Origin: Desmodus rotundus
Taxonomy: Eukaryota > Chordata > Mammalia > Chiroptera > Phyllostomidae
Direction: 5' to 3'
Length of the DNA stretch: 64,000 nt
Assembly (NCBI RefSeq): GCF_022682495.2
Contig: NC_071392.1
Span: 58,925,459 to 58,989,458 of the forward strand
The position numbers and the translations under genes were made by a program. Positions 39,516 through 50,910 of the stretch are shown piece after piece; position 1 is the first letter of the stretch, and each line of letters opens with the position of its first letter. The notes beneath the pieces were generated by a model. That model was not told the origin of the DNA. It saw only the letters and a program-made list of their open reading frames with translations, and did not search any database.

Positions 39516-40458
39516 CAAAGACTAACCCAGAAATAACTATACTATATTTAATAACAGTGCCAATTAGTTGCTGAAAACTTACTAATACACAAAAACAATA
39601 AACAAGTTGCCTAATGTCCCATAGCTAGTAAGCAGTAGAGCTAAGCGATTTCATGAACTTCTGGATTGTTTCTCTTTCCGCCTTACTCCAGCCTTCATTT
39701 AATTCATTCATCTAAATCAATCAATAAGTTACCTTCCATGGAGTCCAGGACACACCTATCGCATGTACCACCCTTCAACTGAGATACTGTACTTCTGCCC
39801 CACCTGGGAAAGTGTCAAAAAATGACCTATAATGAGCAGCCGGGGTCGGGGAATTCCAGTGCTTCGGTTCTATAAATTCATATAACTCTCTGGGCCTATT
39901 TCATAAAACGATAATGGTGCCTCGAATATACATCCCTCAGCAACAGGGCAACAGGGTAGTCATTCTTCTTGTATTCCGCCTCCTTCTAGCAAGATAGGGG
40001 AGGTCGGAGGAGCCTGGCAGTTCTCAACCACCGCTCCACTTTGAGAAGGCGACCACAACTGGACGCCCAGCTGAGTGAGACAAAGCTGGGTGACAGTATT
40101 AAGACTTTTCGTCCTGCACCTCGTCCCTTCCCCCCGATCCCCCACCATCCAGTACTCTCCCGCTGGTACCCCTGCTCCAGCCTCGGGAAGACGCCCGGGC
40201 GGTGCTTGGGGTCCGCACCTTGCGGAACCCTGTGAGATGTCTGTGCCCAGGTCTCAACGCCCAGCTGTTCACCCTCTCACCCCCTACCTGACTCGGCCGC
40301 TGCCACCAACGCTCTCTCGACCTTCGGAGTTATCTCTGGGGGAAACACAGTAAAGGGTGGCCCAAGCAGCTGTGCCTAAGACTCGGAACGGGTGCGAGGG
40401 AAGAGCGAGTGCCCGAAGCCGCACACACTAGAACAGACCAGTCTCTTTGGAAACTTAC

Positions 40459-40530
40459 TCCGTAACCGGCCCCGCCACAGCCGCCATGTTCCCGCCGCCG
40501 AACCCGCGACGTTACGGAACGCCTCCGGGG
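40459..40530 (-). other. TMEM168: TMEM168 exon 1 (non-coding leader, 5' end approximate)
   Basis: The 3' edge at 40459 is set by the donor (ggttacgga|gtaagt). The 5' edge is unknown and 40530 is only a guess. The exon contains ATG at 40487-40485 in the context GAACATGGCGGC. Joined to exon 2 it opens a 35-codon frame ending at TAA before the TMEM168 start codon. Confidence 0.6.
40480..40491 (-). promoter_or_regulatory. TMEM168: TISU/YY1 element with strong upstream start codon
   Basis: The minus strand reads GAACATGGCGGC, matching the published TISU consensus SAASATGGCGGC at every position. TISU elements lie within about 30 nt of the cap, bind YY1, and drive scanning-independent initiation on very short leaders. 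Here the ATG does not open TMEM168 itself but an upstream ORF. Confidence 0.6.
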
Positions 40531-40760
40531 TCAAACTGAGCTGCGCGCTTCCTCCCACACCAAGGACCCGCCCTTTCCTGCAAACCCCGGGTGCCGCGGG
40601 CATCTCTGGTGAGCCCAGCCCTGTGCGAGCATTACCCACCGAGGGCTAAGCGCGGCCTCTTTTGCCTCCGCAAACCTGAAATCAGCAGCAGAAAATAGGG
40701 AGCGGGAACACCACGAAGAATCCTACCGGTCGTATCCGTGAAGCATCTGAAACTGGGGCG

Positions 40761-41334
40761 GGATAGCCACAAGTGGATTGAAAATACTGCAGGAGGCGTT
40801 GCTGCTTTATAATACCTTTGGAATAAGATAGGGCGTTGTGTCCATTGACCAGATAAAGCCCAAGCTCCTTAGGCTCACCTTCAAAGCCCTTCTTGCTTCC
40901 TTTTCTAAGGAGAAACTCCCTCTAATACACCGCAGGGGTCTTCATGCCACCGACACCCCTACTGGCCTATTCCCCAGGTCCCTTAGTTCACCGGCCTCAA
41001 ATCCTGAGGGCTCATCAAACTCCAGAGCTGATTCTCATTTGTACTCTGAACCCGCTGAATAAGTGCTAGGGGATATTACGGGGAGGTAGCATTTCACAAC
41101 AGCTGCGGAGCAGGCAGCACTTGTGACAGGTGGAGTGAATAATCCTATTATACATTTCAGGCCACTGTGGCAAGATGTCGCAGATGACTTCTATATGGTT
41201 TCTTCTTAATCTTCTCGCTGCTTTTCCTCCTACCTCTTTTTAATTCTTCAAACCTGTTTAGAACTAAATCAACTCAAATTTTCTTTCCATAGACTATCTC
41301 GATCTGTGAGGCCTAATTCCTTGTTATTTCTATG
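40761..41334. other. Intergenic, upstream of TMEM168
   Basis: 40840-41010 resembles a diverged L2 3' segment (gataaagcccaagctcctta). The remainder shows no recognisable feature. Confidence 0.45.
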
Positions 41335-41515
41335 TCATACTTTGAAATTACAAAGTGCCATCACCTATATTGTGTAATTCAATCTTTACAAAAACACAAT
41401 GATGTAAATATTTTCATTAGTATTTTACAGATAAAGTAACCAAGGTTCACAGAAACTACACTGTCCCACACCAGGAACTTAAACCTCAGTCATTTGGCTT
41501 CAAGTTCTAGTTTTG
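41335..41515 (+). repeat. MIR SINE (ancient)
   Basis: MIR landmarks in order: acaaagtgccatcacctata, tattttacagataaagtaac, aggaacttaaacctcagtca. Strongly diverged. Confidence 0.6.
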
Positions 41516-41589
41516 TAAATATCATCCTCCTCTCTGGGTGAACACAGGTATTTTAGTCTCATTACCACTGTTTATAGTAAGTAGAGAAA

Positions 41590-42190
41590 GAGTGGTCAGG
41601 CATGAATCATCTGGGAGATTTTTAACCAACGCCTAGACCCAGGCTCAGTTGAGATCAATTAAATTAGAGTCTCCTCTGGAATAAGTTCTAAGTAGACTGT
41701 GAGTGTTTTTAAAGAAATTCCTTGACTCCTTCTCCCCAGTAATTCTAATGTAAACCAAGGATTGAGAACCACTGAATTATTACTTCCACGTTGCGGTGAT
41801 TCTGCAAGTGATCCATAGACCAGATGCATCAACATTACCTGGGAACTAGTTAGAAATGCCAATTACCAGGCCCTAACTCTAGAACAGAGGTGGCAAACAC
41901 AAGGCCCGCGGTCCAAATCCGGCCCTCCACCTTGTTTGATCCGTCTTGGCACCTTGTTTCTACCCGATGGCAGAGCCCAGCTCTCACTTAACAGTTAAGG
42001 AGTAGTTACATTTATACAGTCCTAAAATTACATTCGGCCCTTTGAAGGCAACCTCCAGGCTGATGTGGCCCCTGGTGAAAATGAGTTTGACACTCCTGCT
42101 TAGATCCACTGAATCAGCAACTCTTAAGGATAGAGACCAGATTTTATAAGAATTAGGTTCAGGTGTGTTACAGAAGAGTCAGTAATAGTG
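41590..42190 (+). repeat. MER5-type hAT fossils, hosting a younger hAT element
   Basis: Old MER5A-like sequence: aatcatctgggagattttta, attctaatgtaaaccaagga, gagaaccactgaat, then a second MER5-like piece (atcaacattacctgggaact and onward). It is interrupted at 41882-42101 by a younger element and resumes with gatccactgaatcagcaact. Confidence 0.65.
41882..42101 (+). mobile_element. Non-autonomous hAT DNA transposon (family 2), copy 1
   Basis: Starts cagaggtggcaaac and ends gagtttgacactcctg, a short inverted-repeat pair. No coding capacity. The left flank is ctctagaa and the right flank cttagatc, consistent with a decayed 8-bp duplication of a CTCTAGAN target. Inserted in MER5. The same family is found at 61256-61469. 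Confidence 0.82.
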
Positions 42191-42266
42191 GCTTAATAAC
42201 AGTTTTCTCTCTCAGGTAAATAAAGTGTAGAAGTGTAAATGTTCCAGAACAGATGTGCTGCTCCTT

Positions 42267-43081
42267 TGTTGGGAACTGCCCTGCCTGGTTTCAGAAGCTG
42301 TAACCCCCATAGTTAAGGCTGAGTCAGAGACCTTGGGACCATAAGCCACTAAGGAGACAAAGCTTATCTCCCTGGCAGGGGTACCGCCTCTGCCCACTTC
42401 ACCCTGCTTGGCCCTGAGCTTGACCAGTTAGCCAATAACGGGTAAGATTCCTCTAGGGAGGAACGACCTAAGGCAGGCATGGTCATGAAAAAGGCCCACA
42501 GAGAAGGACTTGGGGGGCTATAGAAAAAGGGGGTGATGGACCCTCGCCCCTCGGCTTTGACATAGCCTGAGTCCTCATTCTGTCTGCAAGAAGTGTCCTA
42601 ATCTCTTGGGGGCCTTACTTCCCTTGCAGGACTTAAGCCTGAAACAATGACAGAGGGCAGTACAGCCCTGTGCTGGAAAGGGCAGATTCCCTGGGGAATC
42701 AGGCCTAAAAAAGAATGCATAAAATCCTGTGAAACCTGCTTTGTTTATACCCTCAGCTTAAATGATAAGGGTCCCAGCCTGAAATGAGTTTGTTTCCCAA
42801 AGTTTTATAGCCCGTTAACTAACAGACCCTAACTCAGAATAAGCCCTCAAAGTTCTTTATATGTTATCCATTGTTTGACCCTTACTTCCTGACAATGATT
42901 GATGAGCTTTACCTGTATTCCTGGGCAAAATGAACCTAATAAAAGCCTATGGAGGAAAAGGCTCTTGGCCCTTCTCCTTTGAGAGATCGGCCACCTCTCC
43001 TCCCCAAGCAGATCATGTCTTGGTAGATTTATTCTCCTCCATGGCGGATGGGGGGCTCTGTGGGCGGAGCCCCCCCCCACA
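42267..43081 (+). mobile_element. Class II (ERVK/IAP-like) solo LTR, copy B
   Basis: 815 bp, starting TGTTGGGAACTGCC and ending ccccccacaca-type CA. The flanking 6-bp duplication ctcctt is perfect (42261-42266 and 43082-43087). Polyadenylation signal AATAAA at 42938-42943. Much closer to copy C (51551-52381) than to copy A. About 1.5 kb upstream of the TMEM168 CpG island. No gag, pol or env sequence adjoins it. Confidence 0.88.
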
Positions 43082-43087
43082 CTCCTT

Positions 43088-44265
43088 AGAGTTAAAGATC
43101 CTGATTCCTTCTCTCTTTGTTGCACTTCCACTTGGGGCATGGATTCTTTCTGATAGTCCAAGATGTCTGCTTAATTTCCCTCTGTCACTGCTGAATTCCA
43201 ATCAAGAGAAAGGAGAAAGTACAAGAGGCAAATGTACTCCCCTCCTCCCTCCTTTAATGAAACTTCTTGGAAGTAGTGTAAGACACCTCAGTTTATATTA
43301 CATTGATCTATATCTAACATGTACAAAGTCTGGGAAAAGTGGTGAGTTTCTGAATGGCCATATAGACATCTAAAAATGAATTCTTTTTCTGAGAAAAAAA
43401 GGGAGAATAAATAATGGATGAAAACAAGTAGTCTTGCCCAGAGTTTAACATAGCCTTTTTCTCGACCTTCCAAATTCTTGTTAAATGAGATAATAAATGT
43501 CATTTTTGTTTGAATGAGTTTTGGTTTGCTGTTTTAACACATGCACCTTATTTCATTAGCCTTTCTACTCTATTAATAATGGCAAATATTTTATTATATG
43601 GCTGAACCATGATTTAGTTAACTTTTAAATTAATTTTGAAAATTTAGAATGTTTTAAATTTTTGCTAAAAAAAGTATAATGATTAGCACTTTGGCTCACT
43701 AAACTAGTGGTACAGTATGTTTCTAATTATTATTTTGGAATAGATTCCTAGATAGTTTAAAGAATATGAATGTTTTTAAGGCTCTTAATTCATACTGCTA
43801 ATTTTCTTGCCAGAAAGGAACAATTTTGTGCTCCTACTGTCAGTGAACTATATTTTTGGCAGTAAAAAGTATTGTCTTTTTAAGTTTTTGATGATTGTTC
43901 TTTTAACATTTTGAAAACAATGTGTTCTTACAATCTAAAGATGCTGATGAAAAGTCTGATGCCCATTTGAATTCCATTCTTGCATAGATAACCTGCCTTT
44001 TCTTCTCTCTTAGCTTTTAGAAAATTGTCTTTATACTAAATCTTCTGAAATTTCATTAGGTTTATGTTTCAGAAACCCCTATATTTTTATTTAGCAATCC
44101 TTCTTTATTGGAGGATTCTAATCATTTTTCAATTGTGGGAAAATTGCCCATTATTTTTTCAGTATTCCTTTTATTCCTTTTTCTCTATTTTCTTATTTGG
44201 AACACCTATATCTAATATACATTGGAACTTTATCTAAACTTCACGGGTTTTTTCATATTTTACTC
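43088..44265. other. Intergenic, AT-rich, no gene seen
   Basis: No ORF with supporting evidence and no recognised repeat. Rich in A/T after about 43380. Confidence 0.5.
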
Positions 44266-44852
44266 TGGGGAACTGTTCCAAGCATGGGAAATGTGGCTCA
44301 GCCCCCACTTGGAAAAGCCAGTAGGAAGCAAGGTTGGCAGGCAGGACCCACGTCCATGGATAGGTTCTCCAGTGGGAAATCAGGCCTGCATTGTACCTTG
44401 ACTGCTATGAGACTTGCTCTTGCTAAAACTCCCTCACCCTGAATTGAGGCAGCAAATGTTTACTGAGTATCTTTAACTTCCTAAAGTCTGTGCTAAACCA
44501 CCCAAGTACGGAGTGTGAGCAGTTTCCCCCTTGAGCTGTAACATCCTTCTCTTTGAAGTAATTAGCAGTGTTCTGTCCTTTGTTGTCCTTAAAAGGTAAT
44601 CACCTGTGGTGAACCTGTGCATAGTAAATGAGCACCATCCTCCACATAATGTGCCCAGAAAAGCAATAAAAGCCTGTCTAGGCGGGGGTTGGCTCTCTCT
44701 CTTGGGCTCTATCTAGACCTCTCACCCTCTCTCACTCACAGAGTGGCCATGCCATCCCTTTTCCTCCACAGGATTTCGGTAGTCCGTGTGTATTTGTATA
44801 TTGCAGCCACAACACCGGATCCTGTGGGCTGGGATTCATGTCATTTTACCTC
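44266..44852 (+). mobile_element. Solo LTR (family E, copy 2)
   Basis: Same LTR as 7239-7823: begins tggggaactgttccaagcat and has AATAAA at 44665-44670 followed by agcctgtctaggc. Flanks ttttactc and ttttacct suggest a decayed target duplication. The 3' edge is uncertain by a few bases. Confidence 0.7.
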
Positions 44853-45147
44853 GTTTTTTTGTGCTGTTCTCTAAAAGAATTCTTCAGTTTGCTATTACAG
44901 CTACCAATTTTCTATTCAGGTTTGTTTTTTAAATTTCCCTAGGCTTGAACTTTCTTTTTTAATTTCCTTTCTTCACTTGAACTATCTGTTATCCTGTTAT
45001 GAACTATTTTTCACTTTATGGCTTTGCCCTCCTTTGAGACTATTAAACATACATGTTAAAGTCCTCTTCTGAATACTCATTTTATTCTATTTCATCAGCC
45101 TATGAGTTCTTTCATTTGTTGGGATTGTCATCTATCTTATGGTGTAG

Positions 45148-45351
45148 CAGGGGTGTCCAACTTTTTGGTGTTTCTGTGCCACACTAGAAGAAGAGTTATC
45201 TTGGGCCACACAGTAAATATATTGTGTGACACACACATAATCACACACACAAAATCTTGTAATGTTTTAAGTAAATTTACAATTTTGTGTTGGGCATTCA
45301 CAACCATCCTGAGCTGCATGCAGCCCGCAGGCCACAGGTTGGACACCCCTG
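45148..45351 (+). mobile_element. Non-autonomous hAT DNA transposon (family 1)
   Basis: Inverted termini caggggtgtccaac and gttggacacccctg (perfect over the first 14 bases). Interior matches, inverted, the copy at 36460-36643. No coding capacity. Confidence 0.85.
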
Positions 45352-45559
45352 GCACTCTAGACTTTTTTCAAGTGTTAGGAATTTCTTGTTTTTCCACAGT
45401 TTTCCTACTGTAATCTTTGTGCCTTTCTGCTTTAGTCTTTTTGTCTGATACATTTTTTCCTTGCTTTCCTTACTTAAAGATTGACCATAGTTCTCTGTTG
45501 AGACTTACTTTCTAATCTTCAGTGCAGCTATATTTATATTAAATTATTTAAAACATATT

Positions 45560-45771
45560 GGCCCTGGCTTGTGTGGCTCAGCAGATTGAGTGCTGGCTGG
45601 TGAACTAAAGGGTCACTGGTTCGATTCCCAGTCAGAGCACATGCCTGGGTTGCAGGCCAGGTCCCCAGTGGGGGGTGCACGAGAGGCAACCACACATCGA
45701 TGTTTCTCTCCCTCTCTTTCTCCCTCACTTCCTCTCTTTCTAAAAATAAATAAATTAAATCTTTAAAAAAC
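45560..45771 (+). mobile_element. VES SINE, plus strand, intact pol III boxes
   Basis: tRNA-like head gccctggcttgtgtggctca with a canonical B box ggttcgattcc (45618-45628). It runs through tgtttctctccctctcttt to an A-rich tail. Flanked by the 8-bp repeat aacatatt (45552-45559 and 45772-45779). Confidence 0.92.
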
Positions 45772-46171
45772 AACATATTTTCTATTATCTCTGGACTCAG
45801 TATAGGAAGGGGGTATTTTTGCACATGCTGATTCTGCCTTCTTGAATTTTGTTTTTTATTTTATAGTTGATCATCACTTTATAAAAGTATATATTTAAAA
45901 TTTGTCCACCTCACTTAATTTTTAACATTATATTTAGCTATTTTTTCCTAAAAATAATGATCATTTATTTTCTTTTCACTTATTATATGTCTTATTTTTG
46001 AATTAAAATTTAAAGCATTGTTTAATAATTTTGGTTTAACTCTAAGTAAGTGATGAAGGTTGGCATTCTTGGAATGTTCATGATATTAATGGAAAAGCTT
46101 CTAGTATTTTCACCATTGAGCATATTCTAGTTGGCTAATTTAAGGGAATTATTTGCAGAATATGGTCTTTT

Positions 46172-46401
46172 GCCCTGACTTGGTGGCTCAGTTGGTTGGA
46201 GTGTTGCCCTTCGCACCAAAAGGTTGTGGGTTTGATTCCTGGTCAGGGCACATACCTAGGTTGCATATTTGATCCTCAGTCGAAGCACATAGGGGAGGCA
46301 ACTGATCGATGTTTCTCTCTTATCCGTGTTCATCTCTCTCTCCCCCACTTCCACTCTCTCTAAAATCAATAAACGTGTCTTTGTGTAAGGATTTAAAAAA
46401 A
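46172..46401 (+). mobile_element. VES SINE, plus strand
   Basis: Head gccctgacttggtggctcag, B box gtttgattcc, tail aataaacgtgtctttgtgta. Flanked by gaatatggtctttt (46158-46171) and gaacatggtcttt (46402-46414), a duplication with one substitution. Confidence 0.9.
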
Positions 46402-46659
46402 GAACATGGTCTTTCATTCTTAATTAACTAAGGGAAATGTTCATTGTGCTTTGTACTTCAGGAATTGTTTTTGAATTCAATCAAAATCTTTGTAAGGATT
46501 TTTTTGAGATGTTCATATGGTTTTCCCCTCATTGATGCACTGATATATTAATATGTCATGTCAACTACTGAAGTAATCTATTCTTATAACTCTAGGATAA
46601 ATCCTCACTGGTCTTTTAATAAACTATTGAATCTAATACTGAAGATTTTATTTTTGACA

Positions 46660-48412
46660 TATATATATTTTTAATTATATTATATTGATTATGCTATTAC
46701 AGTTCTCCCAATTTTTTCCCCTTTATCCCCCATCCACCCTGCATCCCCCAACCCTCCAGCATCCCCCCCCTTAGTTCATGTCCATGGGTTGTACATGTAA
46801 GTTATTTGAGTTCTCTGTTTCCTGTACCATTTTTGACCTCTTCCCATCTATTTAACGCCTACTAATTATGCTTCTTCTTCCCTGTACCTTCCCCCCCTAT
46901 TCCTCCCCTCCCCTCCCCACTGAAGACCCTCCATGTGATGTCCATTTCTCCGATTCTGTTCCTGTTCTAGTTGTTTGCTTAGTTTTTGTTTTCATTGTTT
47001 TTCTTTCTTTTATTTTTTTTTAGGTTCATTTGTTGATAGTCGTGAGTTTGTTGTCATTTTATTGTTCATATTTTTTGGTCTTCTTCAATTTCTTAGATAA
47101 GTTCCTTTAACATTTCATATAATAAGGGCTTGGTGATGATGAACTCCTTTAACTTGACCTTATCTGAGAAGCACTTTATCTGTCCTTCCATTCTAAATGA
47201 TAGCTTTGCTGGATAGAGTAATCTTGGATGTAGGTCCTTGCCCTTCATGACTTCAAATACTTCTTTCAAGCCCCTTCTTGCCTGTAAGGTTTCTTTTGAG
47301 AAATCAGCTGATATCCTTATGGGCACTCTTTTGTAGGTAACTCTTTTCTTTCCTCTTGCTGCTTTTAAGATTCTCTCCTTATCTTTAATCATGGGTAGCT
47401 TAATGATGATGTGCCTTGGTGTGGCCCTCTTCGGGTCCAACTTCTTTGGGACTCTCTGGGCTTCCTGGACTTCCTGAAAGTCTATTTCCTTCACCAGATT
47501 GCGGAAGTTTTCCTTCATTATTTGTTCAAAAAAGTTTTCAATTTCTTGCTCTTCCTCTTCTCCTTCTGTCACTCCTATATTTCGGATATTGGAACGTTTC
47601 AGGTTGTCCCAGAGGTTTGTAAGACTTTCTTCATTTTTTTGAATTCTTATTTCTTCATTCTGTTCTGATTGGATGTTTATTTCTCCCTTTTGTTCAAAAT
47701 CATTGATTTGGGTCCTGGTTTTCTTCCTGTCACTGTTGGTTCCCTGAGTATTTTGATTTATTTCATTTTAGAGATCTTTCATTTGTTCTTTCATTTTTTT
47801 TATCCAATCTCAATCAGTTCTGTGAGCATTTTGATTACCAGGGCTTTAAATTCTCCATCACATAGGCCGGCTATATCCTCACTAAGCTCTCTTTCTGAGG
47901 TTTGCTCCATTCTTTCATGTGGGCCCTATTTCTTTGTCTTGGCACCCCTGATAGGTTGTAAGGGGGCAGGGCCTTAGGTATTCACCTGAGCAGGGCAACT
48001 CTCCTTGCTGCGTGGCAGCACTGCTTGTGGGGGAGGGGCCAGAGAGGGAACAATGCAGCTTGCTTGCTTGTCTCTAGCACACTTTTCAATGAACTCTCTT
48101 TGAGGCTGGGAGTTTCCCCCACCTTGGCAACCACCATAGTCCACAGCCACCTCTGAGTCTCAGTTTCCCGTTAAGTCACCCCCTCCCACGCAGTCTGCCA
48201 CCTCGCCACAGTTTCTCTCCATCCAGTGCCTTACCAGTCTGGTTGTTCTGGTTGACTGTTTCTTTAATGCCGTGGTTATTGGAGTTCCATGCAGTTTGAT
48301 TTTCTGGCACTTCTGGTTGTTTATTGATTTTAGATTGGTTTTTATCCTCCTTTTGGTTGTGCGAGGAAGTGAAGGGTTTCTGCCTACACCTCCATCTTGG
48401 CCGGAACCTCTC
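46660..48412 (-). mobile_element. ORF1-only (HAL1-like) LINE, minus strand, copy 5
   Basis: On the minus strand it starts at about 48412 with ggttccggccaagatggagg (YY1-like 5' end). A 5' UTR of about 0.5 kb is followed by ORF1 (about 47900-47093; the longest open stretch is 159 codons at 47572-47093, with YKRVPIRISADFSKETLQAR). The 3' UTR contains ggacatgaactaagg and ends at aactgtaatagcataatcaa near 46680. There is no ORF2. Flanks share ttatttttga and atatat but not exactly. Confidence 0.8.
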
Positions 48413-49369
48413 AATCTATTTTTGATATATTTTTTTAAGTGAGTTTCATACATAGTTCTATTTTCTAGTATTATCTTTTTAAGTTTTTGTATAAGTGAAA
48501 GTGGAAATACCTGACACAATTTTCACAACATATATATATATATGTTGTAATGTACATATTCACAATGAATATATATATATAAAACATTCTTTTAATTCAA
48601 GTAGAATTCAAATGCACTCAGAATTGACATGATCCAAATCTCCCCAAACCACAGACTTTTCTCTGATATTAAGTCATTCTGTCAGGAACCTGGAAGTGTC
48701 TGTAGCTGTTAAGTCTTATGTTCATTGTTTACTTTGGCAACCATGAATAGGATATTTTTTCCATATTAGCTCATTGGTTTTTGATGATTTATGGTAAAGG
48801 TAACCTACTAAACTTTCCTATTATTTCTAATAATATTGTTGTCCATTTCTCTTATACTTTTTAGTCAATGATATCATATATACATAATGAGCTTGTTCTT
48901 GCCATTTCCGGTATTATATATACTTCATTTTACTAAATTGTCTGTTTGTAAGTTGAATAGTCATGATGCAATTGGGCATTGTTCTTATTTCTGCCCATAA
49001 TGAAAAGCATCTAGCAGTTGTTCATTAATTGTGAGGTTTCCTATAGGTTTTGGGTAGATTCTTTTTGTCATGTTAAGGAGGCTTTTTTCCTATTAATCTG
49101 ACTTAGATTAGTAGGTATTGGATTTAATAATAATATATGTTTCTCAGCATTTCCAGATGATCACCTGTTTTTTTTTTTTTAAATTGGTGGATATAGTGAC
49201 TTACATTATTACTTAACTGAATTTTTCTTGGAAGAAAAAGAATCCTCTTTAGCAATAATGAATTGTGTCAAATATTACTTTTACTTGATTTTATCTAATA
49301 TATTGTTTATTTGTCTTGCATTATGAAATTACCTGTGAGGGGAAAATATTTTCCAGTTGCATTTAGAAT
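48413..49369. other. Intergenic, AT-rich, no gene seen
   Basis: Contains the palindrome at 48525-48548. Otherwise no ORF or repeat that I can support. Confidence 0.5.
48525..48548. repeat. 24-bp perfect palindrome with a (ta)n centre
   Basis: acaacatatata followed by its exact reverse complement. AT-rich, could extrude as a cruciform. No associated gene. Confidence 0.85.
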
Positions 49370-49684
49370 GAGACAGAGAGAGAGATGTAATGCTAGAAGC
49401 TAGTTCAGAACTGTGATGTGAAAAGGATTTGACCTGACATTGCTGGTACTAAAGATGGAAGAAGAGAGCTATGAGCCAAGGAATGCAGGTAGTCTCCAGC
49501 TGGAAAAGTCAAGGCTCTTCCATAGAGCCTCCAGAAAGGAACGCAACTTTTCAACACCTTGATTTTAGCCCAGTGGGTTCCATGTAGGCTTTCTGACCTA
49601 CCAAACTGTAAGATAATAAATTTGTGTTTTTTAAAGTCACTGAGTGTGTTGCAATGTTACAACAGTAATAGAAAAGTAATACAG
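49370..49684 (+). repeat. MLT1-type ERVL-MaLR LTR fragment
   Basis: The 3' half is diagnostic: accaaactgtaagataataa, then ttaaagtcactgagtgtgtt, then aatagaaaagtaatacag. Confidence 0.65.
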
Positions 49685-50512
49685 CTTGTTTTACTTCAAG
49701 TTTGCTCTTCAAGTTTGAATAAACTATAGCTAAACATTCCTTCTCTATTTGAATTTTTGAGTTCTTTTTTATTTCTTTGAAACATATTTTAGGAAAAAAA
49801 TCAAAAGACTGTGTTTCCCCACTAGACCTGAACCACCAAAGACAGCTTGCTGCACCAGAGTGGAATAGAGCGGAGTAGGTGAAGTCGACCAGACCAGAGC
49901 AGAGCTGTCTATTTGAAGATGAGCCTTGCCCCAGAGCTGTTTCACAATCGTGCTATTTCATAATTGAGCTGTAACACTACTGAAGTGTTCCGCAGTCATG
50001 CTATATCACAATTTAGCCATTTGCACTGAACAATTTTTCTTCTTCACTGCACCCCAAATTGGGGATTCCTATTGGTGTTGCATCCCTATCAGTCAACAGA
50101 AGTTTGAGAAAAAAACACTATAAAACAGTCTGGTTCTCATGACTTTTTAAAAAAGAAAGTATTTGACTCTCTTTTCAGTTTCTTCTATGACAGCCCTTTT
50201 CATACCTTTTATTATAATTTTGATGTATGTGTCAGTTTCTCCTACAAGACTGGAAGCTTCTTGAAGGCATAATTTGACTTATCTTAATATCAGAACTCAT
50301 AATGAGTTCTGTAAATGAATGTTTTGCATAGTATAATACAAACACTTATCATACACATATCATAATTAACTTCCTCAGAGCATCATATACAGTGCCCAGT
50401 GTTCATGAAAAGAGTTTCAAAAATATCCCTAGTTAGGGCATATAGAAGAATCAACCAACTAATGCATAAATAAATGGAACAACAAATCAATGCCTCTTTC
50501 TTTCTCAAATAT
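49685..50512. other. Intergenic with an unclassified repeat-like block
   Basis: 49860-50040 carries internally repeated phrases (a cacaatcgtgctatttcata segment and a gcagtcatgctatatcacaa segment), which look like a diverged LTR or satellite fragment. I could not place it. 50220-50340 resembles the L2 3' end. Confidence 0.4.
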
Positions 50513-50910
50513 ACGAGGTCTGTCCGGAAAAAATGCAACCATTGAGGCAGGCAGCTGGACCCATGTTCAGTTACATTTTTTTGTGAATCCGATGGAACAA
50601 TGTGGACCCCAGTGAGGACAGGAGGGCCCAGGCTAGGTTTGCAGCTACTTGTGGCAGGCTGATCCCAAGGCAGGGATCACAGAAATTTCCCAGCAGCTGC
50701 CTAGAATTCTTTATCTTGGGGACTTTCTCTGCTCTCCCCCTTAAGTCATCACCTTAAATGCTTTGCTGGTGAAAGTAAACAGGTGTCTAGGAAATGAACG
50801 GGCTCCAATCTGGGGAGTCAATAAAGCCACTCTGGGGTATCATCTGATTCCAAGACTGGGTTCTGTAAACTAATCTCAGTTTCCGTCTGAGAGTTCCTGT
50901 CTGTCTGAAA
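50513..50910 (+). repeat. Probable mariner end next to an LTR-like segment
   Basis: 50513-50545 (atacgaggtctgtccggaaa) resembles a Tc1/mariner terminus. From about 50598 (tgtggaccccagtgaggaca) the sequence looks like an LTR, with AATAAA at 50820-50825 and a gagagttcctgtctgtctga end. No clean duplications were found, so borders are tentative. Confidence 0.4.

Larger units (their letters stand above)
36011..40458 (-). other. TMEM168: TMEM168 intron 1
   Basis: Runs from the exon 1 donor (GT at 40458-40457, gtaagt) to the exon 2 acceptor. It holds a small hAT element (36460-36643), an L2 3' end (39050-39515), a MIR fragment at about 39595-39665 and otherwise diverged sequence. The section 37680-38400 is C/T-rich and looks like an old repeat that I could not classify. 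No further exon was recognised. Confidence 0.75.
40040..40760 (-). promoter_or_regulatory. TMEM168: TMEM168 CpG-island promoter
   Basis: GC- and CpG-rich block in an otherwise AT-rich window. It contains GC boxes (ggggcggg at 40755-40762, ggccccgccac at 40468-40478), a TISU/YY1 element and a good splice donor. It lies at the 5' end of TMEM168 in the right orientation. A second possible donor on the minus strand (cag|gtaggg, GT at 40287-40286) could serve an alternative first exon. No TATA box stands out. Activity in the plus direction is possible but unsupported. Confidence 0.8.

Noticed and set aside
42847..43373. Overlapping open frames on both strands near 43 kb
   Set aside because: All in or at the edge of LTR copy B. 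No viral internal gene and no host exon.
48160..48519. 119-codon minus-strand frame
   Set aside because: Lies in the 5' UTR of a HAL1-like element and runs past its start into flanking DNA.
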